64,000 bases of DNA, taken from Achatina immaculata. Taxonomy: Eukaryota > Mollusca > Gastropoda > Stylommatophora > Achatinidae. The notes beneath the pieces were generated by a model. The model had not been told where the DNA came from. It made no database searches and saw only the letters and a list, made by a program, of their open reading frames with translations. This document shows, piece after piece, positions 33,780-44,475 of the stretch. Location: assembly GCA_009760885.1 (NCBI GenBank), contig CM019716.1:15076202-15140201 (forward strand), given 5' to 3'. Each line of letters begins with the position of its first letter. Position 1 is the stretch's first letter. The position numbers and the translations under genes were made by a program.

Positions 33780-35700
33780 GTTTACATCTTACATCCTTCC
33801 TGTGCCGTTAAAAGTTACATAGAACACACATTGTAGTTCGCCAAGATGTCCTTTCTTCGGCGAGTTTTTCAATTTCATCAAGGGATGTTATGCCCACTAA
33901 ATTGACTTCTCTTACCAATATCTTCTTTAGAGTTTCACGTGGTCGACCTCTTTTTCTTCGGTCTGTTGTGTTCCATTTGATAGCTTGTTTGGAAATTCTC
34001 TGATTGTTTCTCCTCATCACATGATCGGCAGATGTCCATCTTCTGATCAACCATGAGATAGGTTGTTGTTTGCTCATCTGTCTGATCTCTGCGTTGTTTT
34101 TGAATTCATTCCACTTTACACCGAGTATTTTCCTTAGGCATTTGTTTTCAAAAGAGTCTAGTTTCTTGTCTATTTCTTTAATTGTTTTCCAGCTTTCACA
34201 TGCATAAATTAGGGTGGATATTACATTTGAATGGAATAATCTTACCTTGGTTTTTGTGCTTATAACTTTTGAATGCCGTATGTTCTCAAGATTCTTGAAA
34301 GTCAATGCTGTTTTGGTAATTCGAATTCTAACTTCTTTTCTTGTGTCACCATTGTGGTCTATATAGCTGCCGAGATATGCAAAATGGTTTACTTCTTCAA
34401 CAGCTGTTCCTTCTACGTCTATTTGTCCTTCGTCGTTAATGAGAACCTTCATTATTTTTGTTTTATCCTTGTTAATTTCAAGTCCTATTTTACTAGCCAT
34501 TGAAGACAGGGTAGCTGTTTTTACTTGCATTGATTTCATATTGTCACTGATAAGAGTTATGTAATCTGTAAAATCAAGATCTTCCAGTTGAGTCTCACGT
34601 ACCCAGTCAATGCCAGTTTTACCTTTGCATCATTTTTTTCATTATAAAGTCTATTGCAATTCCAAAAAGCAAGGGAGATAATATACATCCTTGTTTCACG
34701 CCTGTTTCAATCAGGAACCAGTCACTCATTCTTTCGTCTGTATTGAATTCCTTCGCCTGTATGCACTACACAAACATATCCAATGTAGAGGTCACTAATG
34801 ATGTTGGCAATCTTAGATGGTATTCCATATATTCTTAAAATCCTCCATAATGATTCTCTGTGTATGCTATCAAATGCTTGTTTAAAGTCTATGAAGTTCA
34901 GGATTAACGGTCTTTGCTCTTCAATATGTCCTTTTAGTATTATTCTTAGAGTAAAGATCTGGTCAAGACAGCTTCTCCTTTTCGAAATCCTGCCTGTTCT
35001 TCTCTCATTGCAGCATCCACTATATCCTGAATCCTATTCAGAATATCTTTGCAAAATACTTTTGACACAACTGATAGTAAGGTTACTTCTATCCAGTTAT
35101 TGCAATCGCTAAGGTTGCCTTTTTCGGTATTTTAATAATGATTCATTTTTTTTCCATTGATTAGGGACTTTTCTTCATTCCAAACTTTATTGAACATTCT
35201 CTGTAGTTATTTCATGTTGTCTATATTAATGGCTTTTAACATTTCGGCTGTTATTTCATCTTCACCTGCAGCTTTGTTATTAGCCAGTGGATTCGCTGCT
35301 GTTTTAATTTCATGCAGTGTAATTTCCTCTAGGTTTACATTTAGTTGTGGGAATGGTAAATCAGTTCCAAGGTCTATCAGTTCTTTTGGATGTGGTCGAT
35401 TAAGTAATTCTTGGAAGTGTTCGGCCCATCTTTGATTTTGGTCTTTACTTGATGTTAACAGTGTGCCAGTTTTGCTAAGGATTGGTCTTTCTTTGGATGC
35501 AATAGTACCTGTTAGCCTTTTTTGTATGTTATATAGAGTCTTGCTGTCTCCTGCTTTTGCTGCCTTCTCTGCTTCTTTCGCCATATTTTCCATATATTCT
35601 CTTTTATCCCTTCTAACTGAACTCATTACTTTATTGTCTAGTTCTATGTATGTTGCTTTTGCTAAATCTCTTATGTGCTGCTAAGTTTCAAACAAAGAAT
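33780..35700 (-). mobile_element. LINE family 2, longest copy, in intron 1 of gene C
   Basis: Minus-strand frames carry the upstream RT region (SVRRDKREYMENMAKEAEKA, then LANNKAAGEDEITAEMLKAI at 35207-35626) and the central RT domain in pieces at 34550-35200. A FTDYITLIS equivalent of the YADD motif lies near 34540-34580. A 243-codon block follows (KIGLEINKDKTKIMK, YLGSYIDHNGDTRKEV, CLRKILGVKWNEFK) with the RKRGRPRETL tail. No endonuclease is present, so it is 5' truncated. It lies within intron 1 of gene C. Confidence 0.85.
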
Positions 35701-35740
35701 ACCTCTCTAACAGGTAAACGATTTGTTTTGCTGTACTCAC

Positions 35741-35833
35741 CGTGGTATTGTAAGGACAAACATCGGCAACGCTCTGTGAGGCACAGAAGATGATGATGAA
35801 AATGAAAATATGGAACATTCTCGTTGTAATCAT
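35741..35833 (-). CDS. LRR gene C, exon 1: signal peptide
   Basis: 31 codons from the ATG at 35833: MITTRMFHIFIFIIIFCAS, then a short stretch and CPYNTT, ending at ACG|GTGAGT in phase 0. The strongly hydrophobic core is a secretion signal. The start and donor match gene A residue for residue at both ends. Confidence 0.85.
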
Positions 35834-36010
35834 CTTCTATCCTTGAGTTTAAAAACGTGAAACAGAACGAAATATTTCCTGGCTTTCCTTTTTATCGACC
35901 AGACATCAATCTCTTCCTCTGTTTAAATGAATCAAAGAACAAATGTTCATGTTACACACAGGCCTAACTATTTTACTAGTTTCTGTGTAGAGACCGTGTC
36001 AGTAACAGAC
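35834..36010 (-). promoter_or_regulatory. Conserved 5' flank of LRR gene C
   Basis: Aligns with the sequences upstream of exon 1 of A and B: 'ccttgagtttaaaaa', 'gaacgaaatatttcct', 'gttacacacaggc'. Probable 5' UTR and promoter, conserved beyond the surrounding intergenic DNA. Confidence 0.5.
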
Positions 36011-36199
36011 CAAACGCTTCAAGAATGTTGTCTGATTGGTATTATCGCATGAAATACAGATGGAGAAGTAGGCTAAGTTCTCAATGATAACAAAGTACAG
36101 GTAAGACCGCTTGTTTGATGTTCTTGTTTCTGGGGACAAAACCGAACAAGAGTAGATCGATGTGCAATTTGTGGTGGTTTTTTTTTAATTTAAAAAAAA

Positions 36200-36505
36200 A
36201 CAACTTTTGCTGGTTGGCTCAGTGGTTAGGAGCTCGGTCTACTTGTCCGGTGGTTCGAGGTTCAAGTCCTAGGATTGGAGATTTTTCTGGTACCACCACT
36301 GTGAGAAGGCCTCGGGGTCCACCCAGGCCGCTGAAAGAAAAAATAAATTACCAGAGAAACCTGGGAAGGTGAACGTCATCAGGCATGACTGACCACATCA
36401 CACTTTCATGTGCCGAAGGTCTTGGAAATACGGGCCTGACACCATATTCCCATTCTGCCTTAATGGCACGGAAACGGGGATTTAACCGTTCACCTTTTAT
36501 GTCTT
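36200..36505 (+). mobile_element. tRNA-derived SINE upstream of gene C
   Basis: A-box-like 'ggctcagtggttaggagctc', B-box 'gaggttcaagtcc', a body with 'aggcctcggggtccacccag' and 'ctgaccacatcaca', and a 3' part 'ggcacggaaacggggattt'. The body is related to the SINEs at 20013 and 20391. Confidence 0.8.
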
Positions 36506-36514
36506 AATACCGCT

Positions 36515-36930
36515 AGGGTAGTCCTAAAATGTTATATTGAACCTATCTTGTTATATGGAAGCGAATTATGGACAATAAGCAAGTCTGCACAAAAATCATT
36601 GGAAGCAGCAGAAATGTGGTTTATTAGAAGAATGTTGCGAATCCCCTGGACAGCAAAAATAACTAATGAAGAATGTATGAGAAGAGCTGGAGAGACAAAA
36701 AAAAACTTGTCAAAAAGATAAGAGAGAGACAATGTACTTTCATAGGACATGCAATGAGAAGACGGGACATTGCAAATATTATAACAACAGAAAAATAGAA
36801 GGAAGAAGATCAAGAGGAAGACCAAGAGAAATGATACAGGGCAGTCTGATGGGATGGTGTGAGAGGAGATCACCAAGTGAGCTGATGGCCTGCATGAAGG
36901 ATCGTGTACTCTGGAGAAGCATGTGGCAGA
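36515..36930 (+). mobile_element. LINE family 1 copy 1d, 3' fragment
   Basis: The plus strand carries VLKCYIEPILLYGSELWTIS, KSLEAAEMWFIRRMLRIPWT, then RKIEGRRSRGRPREMIQG and SELMACMKDRVLWRSM. It lacks the 3' (GAT)n tail and has a frameshift near 36700. Confidence 0.85.
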
Positions 36931-37035
36931 AATGTAGTTTTAAACTTAGCTCGCCTCAAAGAGTTAATTATTTTTGTTTAAGAAGGCTGCAGTCAAATTT
37001 GCCAGTACAGCGTCACCTGATATACATCTGAAACC

Positions 37036-37446
37036 ATGAACATCCACTCCTCCTGATCCTGTCCCAGCTACATCGTCAGATTCTGATCCTGTCCCAGCTA
37101 CATCGTTAGATCCTGATCCTGTCCCAGCTAATTCGTTAGATCCTGATCCTGTCCCAGCTACATCGTTAGTTCCTGATCCTGTCCCAGCTAATTCGTTAGA
37201 TCCTGATCCTGTCCCATCTACTTCGTTAGATCCTGATCCTGTCCCAGCTACATCGTTAGATCCTGATCCTGTCCCAGCTACATCGTTAGATCCTGATCCT
37301 GTCCCAGCTACATCGTTAGATCCTGATCCTGTCCCAGCTACATCGTTACATCCTGATCCTGTCCCAGCTACTTCGTTAGATCCTGATCCTGTCCCAGCTA
37401 CATCATCATCAGGTCCTGATTATCCTGATACGATGTCTAGCTTGTA
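37036..37446 (+). repeat. 30-bp minisatellite with one open frame (Pro-Asp-Pro decapeptide)
   Basis: About 13 units of 30 bases with core 'cctgatcctgtcccagctac'. One forward frame is open throughout and translates as PDPVPATSLD repeats with a few substitutions (ANS, STS, LVP), ending SGPDYPDTMSSL and TAG. The other two forward frames contain a stop in most units. There is no ATG or clear splice acceptor upstream, so it may be the last exon of an unrecognised plus-strand gene or a satellite that is open by chance. Confidence 0.6.
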
Positions 37447-37705
37447 GACTCTCTACTCCTAATGTAACAGTCTTAAGTGTGTTTGTTGTTTGCTTCTAAG
37501 TTATTTGAAATTTAAAAAATATGTTTGTGGAATTCATTAGTTTGAAAAGTTTATTGACTGCCATTTAATTAAAATTGTACGCAGCATTCACAAAAAGTAT
37601 TTTTATAACAAAACCGTGTTACATTATGTTAAGTTTGTCTTTATTTGTCTTAATTTGCCTTTAATTACTGTATTCCAGTATTAATATTAGGTCAATACAT
37701 ATTTT
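37447..37705. other. AT-rich sequence after the minisatellite
   Basis: No feature recognised. Confidence 0.35.
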
Positions 37706-37771
37706 ATGGTATGGTATAGTATGGTATGGTATGGTATGGTATGGTATGGTATGGTATGGTATGGTATGGGG
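37706..37771. repeat. (ATGGT)n microsatellite
   Basis: About 12 pentanucleotide units. Confidence 0.95.
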
Positions 37772-37879
37772 TATAAATTATTTAGGCCTCTTTTTAATAG
37801 TTCCCCTCAAACAACCAGAAACTACATTTATCCGGCATCTACCAATCTCCTTGGTTGTCGGTTAACTGAGAGTGTACTG

Positions 37880-38035
37880 TATTATATATATATATATATA
37901 TGACTACATCAGTAGATAGATGGACAGGCAGGTGTACGGAAATGTAGACAGACAAACAAATAGACAGACAGGTGGACAGACAAAGAGACAGATAGATAGA
38001 TAGATGGATTAGATAGACAGATAGATGCGGGGTGG
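37880..38035. repeat. TA run and GACA/GATA microsatellite
   Basis: (TA)n at 37885-37902, then degenerate 'gacagaca' and 'gatagata' units. Confidence 0.85.
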
Positions 38036-38513
38036 GATGAGGTATCAATCTATGATATGGACAATAAAATCAACCTTTTGTCCATTTCTTCAATATTTTA
38101 AGATTCCTTCATTAAAAAAATACAGGCGCAACAAAGAATGCCTGAAATAGATCGACATCTTGAACATATTATGGGGTTAGTATTATTAAAACGAAATCGT
38201 CCCATATATGATTTCAAGCTATTGTCCTCACTGATCAGTTGTTTAACTGTAAACAAAGAAAACTGCTGCCAAGAAAATATAACAAAATGTTTATACATAA
38301 AGTTCACATAAGTGTCATATGCACACATAAAACCCTCAAAACAGTATTAACAACACTTCAAATTTTACACAGAACATATACATTATAAAATAATCTGATT
38401 ATTCATACATCATTCATCTATCAACACTATACCGGAGTGGGTAGGGATGGATCTGGTGTCTCGACAGCACAGCTTGCTTAAGTCCACATCACAGAATATA
38501 AATCACCATCAAA

Positions 38514-38515
<2 letters not shown>
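38036..38515. other. Unassigned AT-rich sequence
   Basis: Short ORFs on both strands show no recognisable features. Confidence 0.3.
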
Positions 38516-38569
<54 letters not shown>

Positions 38570-38570
38570 A
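38516..38570. repeat. (TA)n microsatellite
   Basis: About 26 TA units. Confidence 0.95.
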
Positions 38571-38978
38571 TTGACGAAATACGCACTCATTCGTGCTTGA
38601 ACGAAAACATACCCCCCTCCAATCCGTTTGCACTTTGCTAGATGGTCAACGTAGAATTTTGAACTCTACCTCTTTTCTCTTACTAGGTCAGCTGCTTGTC
38701 CGACTGATGTTGCGCAAGCATCGGCCGGACTTGCGCTGACCCTGTATTGTTGTTTTTGCCTATTCCTGTCCTGCAAAGTGCCCCATGTACCAAATCCCAA
38801 CATAGCTCGACCTTTGTTATCTGAGGTAGATCCCGTTCCTATAATCAATCCTCGCCTTTAGGTATTTTATCTAGATTGCAAATTGACATTATTATCATCA
38901 GCCTCATCTATCCAGGATCTACTCGTCTGATGCATCTGCCCATTAGCAACCCCAGCTCTGTGTGGAGAGGATGATCAA
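38571..38978. other. Unassigned sequence
   Basis: No gene or recognised repeat. Confidence 0.3.
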
Positions 38979-39292
38979 TAACACCAGAAAACTTGATGTA
39001 TGCCTTTACCTGGACATACCTGTGTTTATATCACACACTTTAACACCAGAAAACTTGATGTATGCCTTTACCTGGACATACCTGCATTTATACCGCACAC
39101 TCTAACACCAGAAAACTTGATGTATACCTTTACCTGGACATACCTGCGTTTATACCACACACTCTGACACCAGAAAACTTGATGTATACCTTTACCTGGA
39201 CATACCTGTGTTTATATCACACACTCTGACACCAGAAAACTTGATGTATACCTTTACCTGGACATACCTGTGTTTATATCACACACTCTTCA
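38979..39292. repeat. 62-bp tandem repeat, about five copies
   Basis: Unit containing 'acaccagaaaacttgatgta' and 'cctttacctggacatacctg'. Starts at 38981 and 39043 give the period. Confidence 0.9.
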
Positions 39293-39324
39293 TGTCAAAC
39301 AGGTAGCGCATGACCCTCACTGGC

Positions 39325-39700
39325 GTATCGAAGAGCTTTATTAATTAACGAGCACACAGTTGTGACGTTTTGGTTTGCACTTTAATCATTCAAGAACGTA
39401 CAGGAGAATGAAACATGCAAAGAAGATGCAATATAAGTTCACATGAATGCTAGACAACAAATGGAAATGGAAAAATGGAATAAACGCAACACTTAGCTGT
39501 GACTAGTAAGAATCTGCTTCCGTTTATTCCATTCCTATTTGTTGTATAGCATTCATATGAACTTTAAAAAACAATTATTTCCATATTTCATAGCCCTGTA
39601 TGCTTTTTTTTGCATGATTAATTAAAGTGAAAACCACAACGTCACAACTGTGACACTCGTTAGTAATAAAGCTGCTCCTACATTTTTCTGTAATAATAGT
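39325..39700. mobile_element. Inverted pair of Penelope-like 3' ends
   Basis: The arm at 39330-39505 read on the minus strand and the arm at 39515-39695 read on the plus strand are diverged copies of one sequence. Each runs through 'tttattccat', a 'gcattca..tgaact' block and 'aacgtcacaactgtg' to 'taataaagct'. They resemble the 3' end of the Penelope-like element at 43020-43080 and the copy at 21530-21600, but belong to another subfamily. Confidence 0.65.
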
Positions 39701-39889
39701 TTTAACATTTTTTTACTACAGGTTTACTTCTGTGGTTTCGTTGTATAGTTACATACTTAGTTATATATACTTATACACTAATTATTAGTGGAGTATCTCT
39801 AATGCAACGCCAGACCTCTCTCATTGCCTCGTTCTGCACACGCTCTAGTTTGTTCATCTGTGCATTTGATAGGGTAAAAAAAGGTGAAA

Positions 39890-40147
39890 ATAGTCCCATA
39901 GCAAATGCCGTAGGGGATGAAGCGTTAGAGACCTCATTATGCTGGGCAATCAGGGTACGAGGTAGGGTGGCCAGTTCCTTTCCTCGCTGCCCTTCCTTCC
40001 CAGGTTTTCTCTGGTACCTATTTTACAAGGCTGAGTCGACCTCGGGGCCGTATTGGTCTGAAAAAAAAAACATCCACTCAGCTGGGGATTTGAACCCTCG
40101 ACCATTCGGTTGCTAGATCAGTGCTCTAACCACTACGCTAGCCGGTC
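39890..40147 (-). mobile_element. tRNA-derived SINE
   Basis: Minus-strand copy of the family at 20391: A-box near 40130 ('tagcgtagtggttagagcac'), B-box 'gggttcaaatccc' near 40095, then the body to 'gcatttgctatgggacta'. Confidence 0.85.
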
Positions 40148-40499
40148 CTGTCTTGACAGGGTGAGTAGACTTAAACTATACTCCAGTGTTGACATCAACA
40201 ATAGCAGAGTGCACTGTGGAAAGTTTGCTGCAGCCATTATTCTGCACATTTCTAACGCTTTCCTGGCTTTTATATATTACATTGTGCACGTGGTGTTTGA
40301 TGGGCAGGGGTCTATCAAATGTGATCACCGGATACCTCATGAAATGTATTCTCTTAATCTTTGGATCCTGACAATTCACAACCGAAACATTAGCTCATAC
40401 AATGTTGTTATTCAATGAGCAGCATTTAAAAGCCATGTGGGTGCACGTGTACACAACACGCATTGAATTCCAGCATAAAATCACAAGCGATAGATAAAT
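40148..40499. other. Unassigned sequence before remnant E
   Basis: Overlapping short ORFs on both strands, none recognisable. Part may be 3' flank of the LRR remnant. Confidence 0.3.
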
Positions 40500-40762
40500 A
40501 AAGTTTAGTAAACCCAGTATATAAACAAACATGCATATTTCTCATGATTTAAGACAGAAAACAGAGCTTATATTTCTTGTAATTATATATACTGTTGTTC
40601 CAGAAGTGGGCATATCCGCCTCATGAGTAGAACCATTTAAATACCATCATTTTCACAAGTAAAACCATCGAAAAAATCAATATAACGGTGGTTTGTTCCA
40701 TCATTTTCGCATAAAATATTCAAGATGAGTGTACCATTAAATGACTTGTACCATCTGACTTA
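40500..40762 (-). pseudogene. LRR remnant E: C-terminal cap and tail of exon 4
   Basis: The minus strand starts 'agtcagatggtacaagtcat', equivalent to the RWYKSYNGTL part of the cap in A and C. It runs through diverged cap sequence to a 3' end like 'gggtttactaaactttattt'. Everything 5' of this is missing; LINE family 4 sequence begins at once. No matching upstream exons were found to the right. Confidence 0.7.
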
Positions 40763-40764
40763 CT

Positions 40765-41133
40765 AGTCCGTAACAATAGTGAAGAGCAAAACCTCTATCT
40801 TAATGAGAGGAAAATTAAATTGATGAAAACTGACAAAACAAATAAGGCAGCTGAAATATATATATATGAGTAAAAATTGGGAAAGGTGAGAGTTTTGAAT
40901 ATCTTGGATCATTATTAACTAGTAATGGAGATACAATGAGGGAAATTAAAAGGACATCTATTGCTCTTCAAAAAGCAAAACGATTAAAGAATCTGTGGAG
41001 AGGAACAGATAGGACTATAAAAATAAGATTTCTAAGGGCATGCATCTTTCCCATCGCAACATATGTCTGTGAGACCTGGATCTTAACCAAACAGCTGAGA
41101 AACACATGAATGCCTTCGAATGTAAATGCTACA
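40765..41133 (+). mobile_element. LINE family 4, left part, split by a Penelope-like element
   Basis: The plus strand carries LTSNGDTMREIKRTSIALQK, AKRLKNLWRGTDRTIKIRFL and ACIFPIATYVCETWILTKQL, the post-RT region. It stops at the target site 'aatgtaaatgctaca' (41119-41133) and continues after the insertion at 43117. Confidence 0.8.
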
Positions 41134-41466
41134 ATCATTAGTGTATAAGTATACAACTATACACGAAGCACTGCAGTAAACTTCAGAGGTGACCATCTTT
41201 TTGACAGATACAAACCACACCTTAACAACTTTTGATGTGATCACACTCTTTCAACATCACACCTATGACATCTTTCTCCTTGACGTTTGCTCCCTATATA
41301 CCTCTATCCCCCATGAGGATGGACTCTTAGCACTCCGCTATTTTCTCGACAAAGACCCTCACCCCACAGCTAACACTGACACCATAATCAGACTTACACA
41401 GCTAGTACTAAACCTAAATTCTTTCGAATTCAACGTCGAATACTTTGAGCAATCAGTGGTGTTGCC

Positions 41467-41985
41467 TTGGGAACGAAAATGGGTTCCAATTATGCATGTC
41501 TATTTATGGGGTTTCTGGAAGTCAGATTATGGGAAACCTACACTGGCAGACTTCCAGAATTCTATAAAAGGTACATCGATGATGGCATTGGAGTCAGTAT
41601 GCCACAGGAAGAGCGAAAAAAAATTATTGAATTCGCCAATTCACTTAATAATAACATAAAATTTACTTATGAAATTTCTGACAAGTCTGTCAACTTTTTA
41701 GACATTAAAATTTCTATTGGCGCAAAGAAGCTTGCCACTTCTGTATTTTACAAGCCCACTGACAGCCACACCTATTTACTTCACACCTCTTCCAATCCTG
41801 AAGCCTGTAAGAACTCCATCCCATACTCCCAACTCCTCCGTCTTTGCCGCATATATCAGCATAATTTGGACTTTATAGACCAGTCCAACAAGTTATTAGA
41901 ATTTTTCCGTCATTGCCACTACCCAGAAAATGTCCTTCGTGAAGCATTCAACCGTATCCAACTAGCGAGTCGCACAGAAGCATAG
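41467..41985 (+). pseudogene. Penelope-like reverse transcriptase, C-terminal part
   Basis: 172-codon open frame inside the element, with MGSNYACLFMGF, YIDDGIG (the catalytic YxDD of the RT palm) and VNFLDIKIS, then a helical C-terminal region ending ASRTEA. The preceding frame (41189-41659) holds the upstream RT motifs, so a frameshift separates them. Confidence 0.8.
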
Positions 41986-42051
41986 AGAAAAAAGCCTTTT
42001 ACCCCATCGGGCAGAGTTAAGTAAGTACTGCCTTTCCACCCGCATGGTCAG

Positions 42052-42507
42052 ATGGTTAAGAAAATTCTTTATCGTCAACTGCCGCTAATCCAACTCGACT
42101 CCGACACTCGCGACATTTTCTCTGATCCACTCCTTTTGGCATACAAACGTGAGCCAAACCTTAAGGACATCCTCGTCCACAGCCACTTGAAGCAGAGCCA
42201 TACATATGTTGGTACCAGAAAATGTGACCGCCCCCGCTGTGTTACCTGCCCTGTAGTCTGGAAAACGAAAACGTTCAACTTTCCCAAAACTATCCTCACT
42301 CTTCATGAGGGATTCACATGCGAGTCCCGTAATGTGATATATGTCATCGTTTGCAAAAGATGCAGGATAAAGTATATTGACGAGACTGGCATCAGATTAG
42401 GGGACCGCATGCAGAAACATCTGTACGATATCACCCAGCATGCTTCGAAACCAGTCCCAAACCATTTCAATGCCCCAAACCACAGAGGCAAACCTTTTGT
42501 CTGGTAA
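42052..42507 (+). pseudogene. Penelope-like GIY-YIG endonuclease region
   Basis: 151-codon frame with a zinc-binding-like CDRPRCVTC linker and then VIYVIVCKRC...YIDETG..LGDRMQKH. This corresponds to the GIY-YIG fold; the second motif is YID rather than YIG/YVG. It ends at a TAA before the last part of the domain, so it may be truncated. Confidence 0.75.
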
Positions 42508-43116
42508 CAGCCATCAAACAATGTCACACAGATGACACAAGCCGCATAGCGCTTGATAACCGCTACATTCATGATTATGGGAAGCTGGAACTACACGGGT
42601 TAAACTCTCTATTCAGCTACACCTAACATTCTCCTCTTCAACAATTATAATCCCTCTCTACTAAGCTCCATTCCCTTCTCACTTATTATAAATAGTTCAG
42701 AACCTCATCACAGCATCATATTACAACCCCTCTACCCTAACTATAATCATCTATTTCATCTTCTCCTGGCTAGGTTAACATTGTACCACTCTCTCTCCCC
42801 TCCACGGTTTCCCCACCCACCACCCCCAGTTACGACCCACCGACCACACATCACAGGTCTCCATTTAAACAGTCTCTACGACCTACAATGCTAATTTCTG
42901 ACACAGCGTCGAACAAGCCACATCTCACAGTTACAGTTAATGCTCTATTCAGTATTATTTTTTTATCAGGATTCAAGCGAATCTATACTTTATCTCATTT
43001 CTCTATTTCTTCGTCCTGTATGTTTTTGTATGATTAAGGCTCACGCCGAAACGTCATAACTTTGTAATTGTTAAGTACTAAAGATGCTCTTATTTTTTTC
43101 CTAGTTTATATATTTT

Positions 43117-43475
43117 AATGTAAATGCTACAGAAAAATTCTTCAAATATCATGGACAAAAAAAATAACAAATACATCCATACTACAAGAACTTAATATTG
43201 AAGAAGGCTGGCTAGTAAAGAGTATTAAAGAGAGAAAACGTAAATATTTTGGACACATTAAACGTCATGATAATCTAGAGAAGACCATCTTGGAAGGGTA
43301 CATAATGAGAAAAATAAATAGAGGAAGACCAAGGCGAAGATGGCTGCAATACATCGTTGAGGATCTGCAAATGGATGCATCAGCAGCAGGCCATCTTGCT
43401 CACAACCGAGAGGCCGACAGGAGAGCCGTTAGGGAGTCGAAAGTTCCGCAAGGGACATGTAAATGAATGAATGAA
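43117..43475 (+). mobile_element. LINE family 4, right part (3' end)
   Basis: Continues from 41133: CYRKILQISWTKKITNTSIL, ELNIEEGWLVKSIKERK, GHIKRHDNLEKTILEGY, then INRGRPRRRWLQYIVEDLQM and a stop near 43460. The tail is (ATGA)n. Confidence 0.85.
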
Positions 43476-43965
43476 GGAGTGCTGCCTAACGATTAGATAA
43501 ATATTTCAGCGAATCTCAACTTGCTGAGTTCGATTTAACACAAACATTTCTTGAAACGGCTATATTTGCTAATGTTATCCGAAGTGTGTTCATGTTGGCC
43601 TATATTTTTTACAGGTTCAGATAACGTAACCTTCCCAGATTGTCACAACTATCGTCCCCATGTTATCTTTGTATTTCAACCCTTATCTTGCATTTGTTTG
43701 CTCCGTTAAGAAATACATCAATTTTTTTCTTCAAATGAAACTAACACATGCTACACACTGGTGTCATTTTTTGCCTGCCTACTGATGACACCATTTTCAT
43801 TACTTAAAGCGTCATATGGCAAAAGAAGCACATGATTATGTGACCTCATATTGCCCAAAATACGGTAGCATGATTTTGGTGTTTTGATGTTAAAAGATCA
43901 AGAATTACATTCAAGTTTTATGCTTTAGCGTTTTCTTTTTTTATTCATTTTTTTATTATAGCACA
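43476..43965. other. Unassigned sequence
   Basis: No gene or recognised repeat. Confidence 0.3.
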
Positions 43966-43967
43966 AT

Positions 43968-44190
43968 GTCTGAGTGGCGCAGTGATTAGTACACTCGCCT
44001 ATCAATAAAAAGGGCCGGTGGTTCAAGTCCGGCCGGAGGGCCTCCAGTCATACAGCTGTAGAAAATAATACCTGACCCCTGCTGGAGCTGGAGAGGGACG
44101 GGCCGATAAATGTGATGCTGACCAATCCAACCTGATCTGTCGTGTGTTGATATGTGAAGGAAAGTATGGGCACTAACACTATATATTTAG
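43968..44190 (+). mobile_element. tRNA-derived SINE
   Basis: A-box 'gtctgagtggcgcagtgatt', B-box 'gtggttcaagtcc', body 'tgatgctgaccaatccaacc' and 3' end 'gggcactaacactatat'. Same family as 23935. Its tail runs straight into the 41-bp satellite. Confidence 0.85.
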
Positions 44191-44475
44191 TATCTCTATG
44201 ACATGACAGAGTTAACTTATGTTATACTGCATATCTCTATGACATGATAGAGTTACCTTATGTTATACTACATATCTCTATGACATGATAGAGTTACCTT
44301 ATGTTATACTACATATCTCTATGACATGTTAGAGTTACCTTATGTTATACTACATATCTCTATGACATGATAGAGTTACCTTATGTTATACTACATATCT
44401 CTATGACATGTTAGAGTTACCTTATGTTATACTACATATCTCTATGACATGTTAGAGTTACCTTATGTTATACTA
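44190..44475. repeat. 41-bp satellite derived from a SINE tail
   Basis: About seven units with core 'atctctatgacatgatagag', period 41 (starts 44230 and 44271). The first unit grades out of the SINE 3' end. Confidence 0.9.

Larger units (their letters stand above)
41134..43116 (+). mobile_element. Penelope-like retroelement, 5' truncated, with 15-bp target-site duplication
   Basis: Inserted in the LINE and flanked by 'aatgtaaatgctaca' on both sides (41119-41133 and 43117-43131). RT pieces come first: DVCSLYTSIPHEDGLLALRY (near 41260), then in another frame MGTKMGSNYACLFMGFLE and FYKRYIDDGIGV, the catalytic Asp pair (near 41470-41600). LDIKISIG follows. A third reading block (42052-42507) has the CDRPRCVTCPVV cysteine motif and a GIY-YIG-like region, VIYVIVCKRCRIKYIDETG. 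RT plus GIY-YIG is diagnostic of Penelope-like elements. Frameshifts near 41470 and 42000 and the missing 5' part make it inactive. About 600 bases of 3' non-coding sequence follow. Confidence 0.85.
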
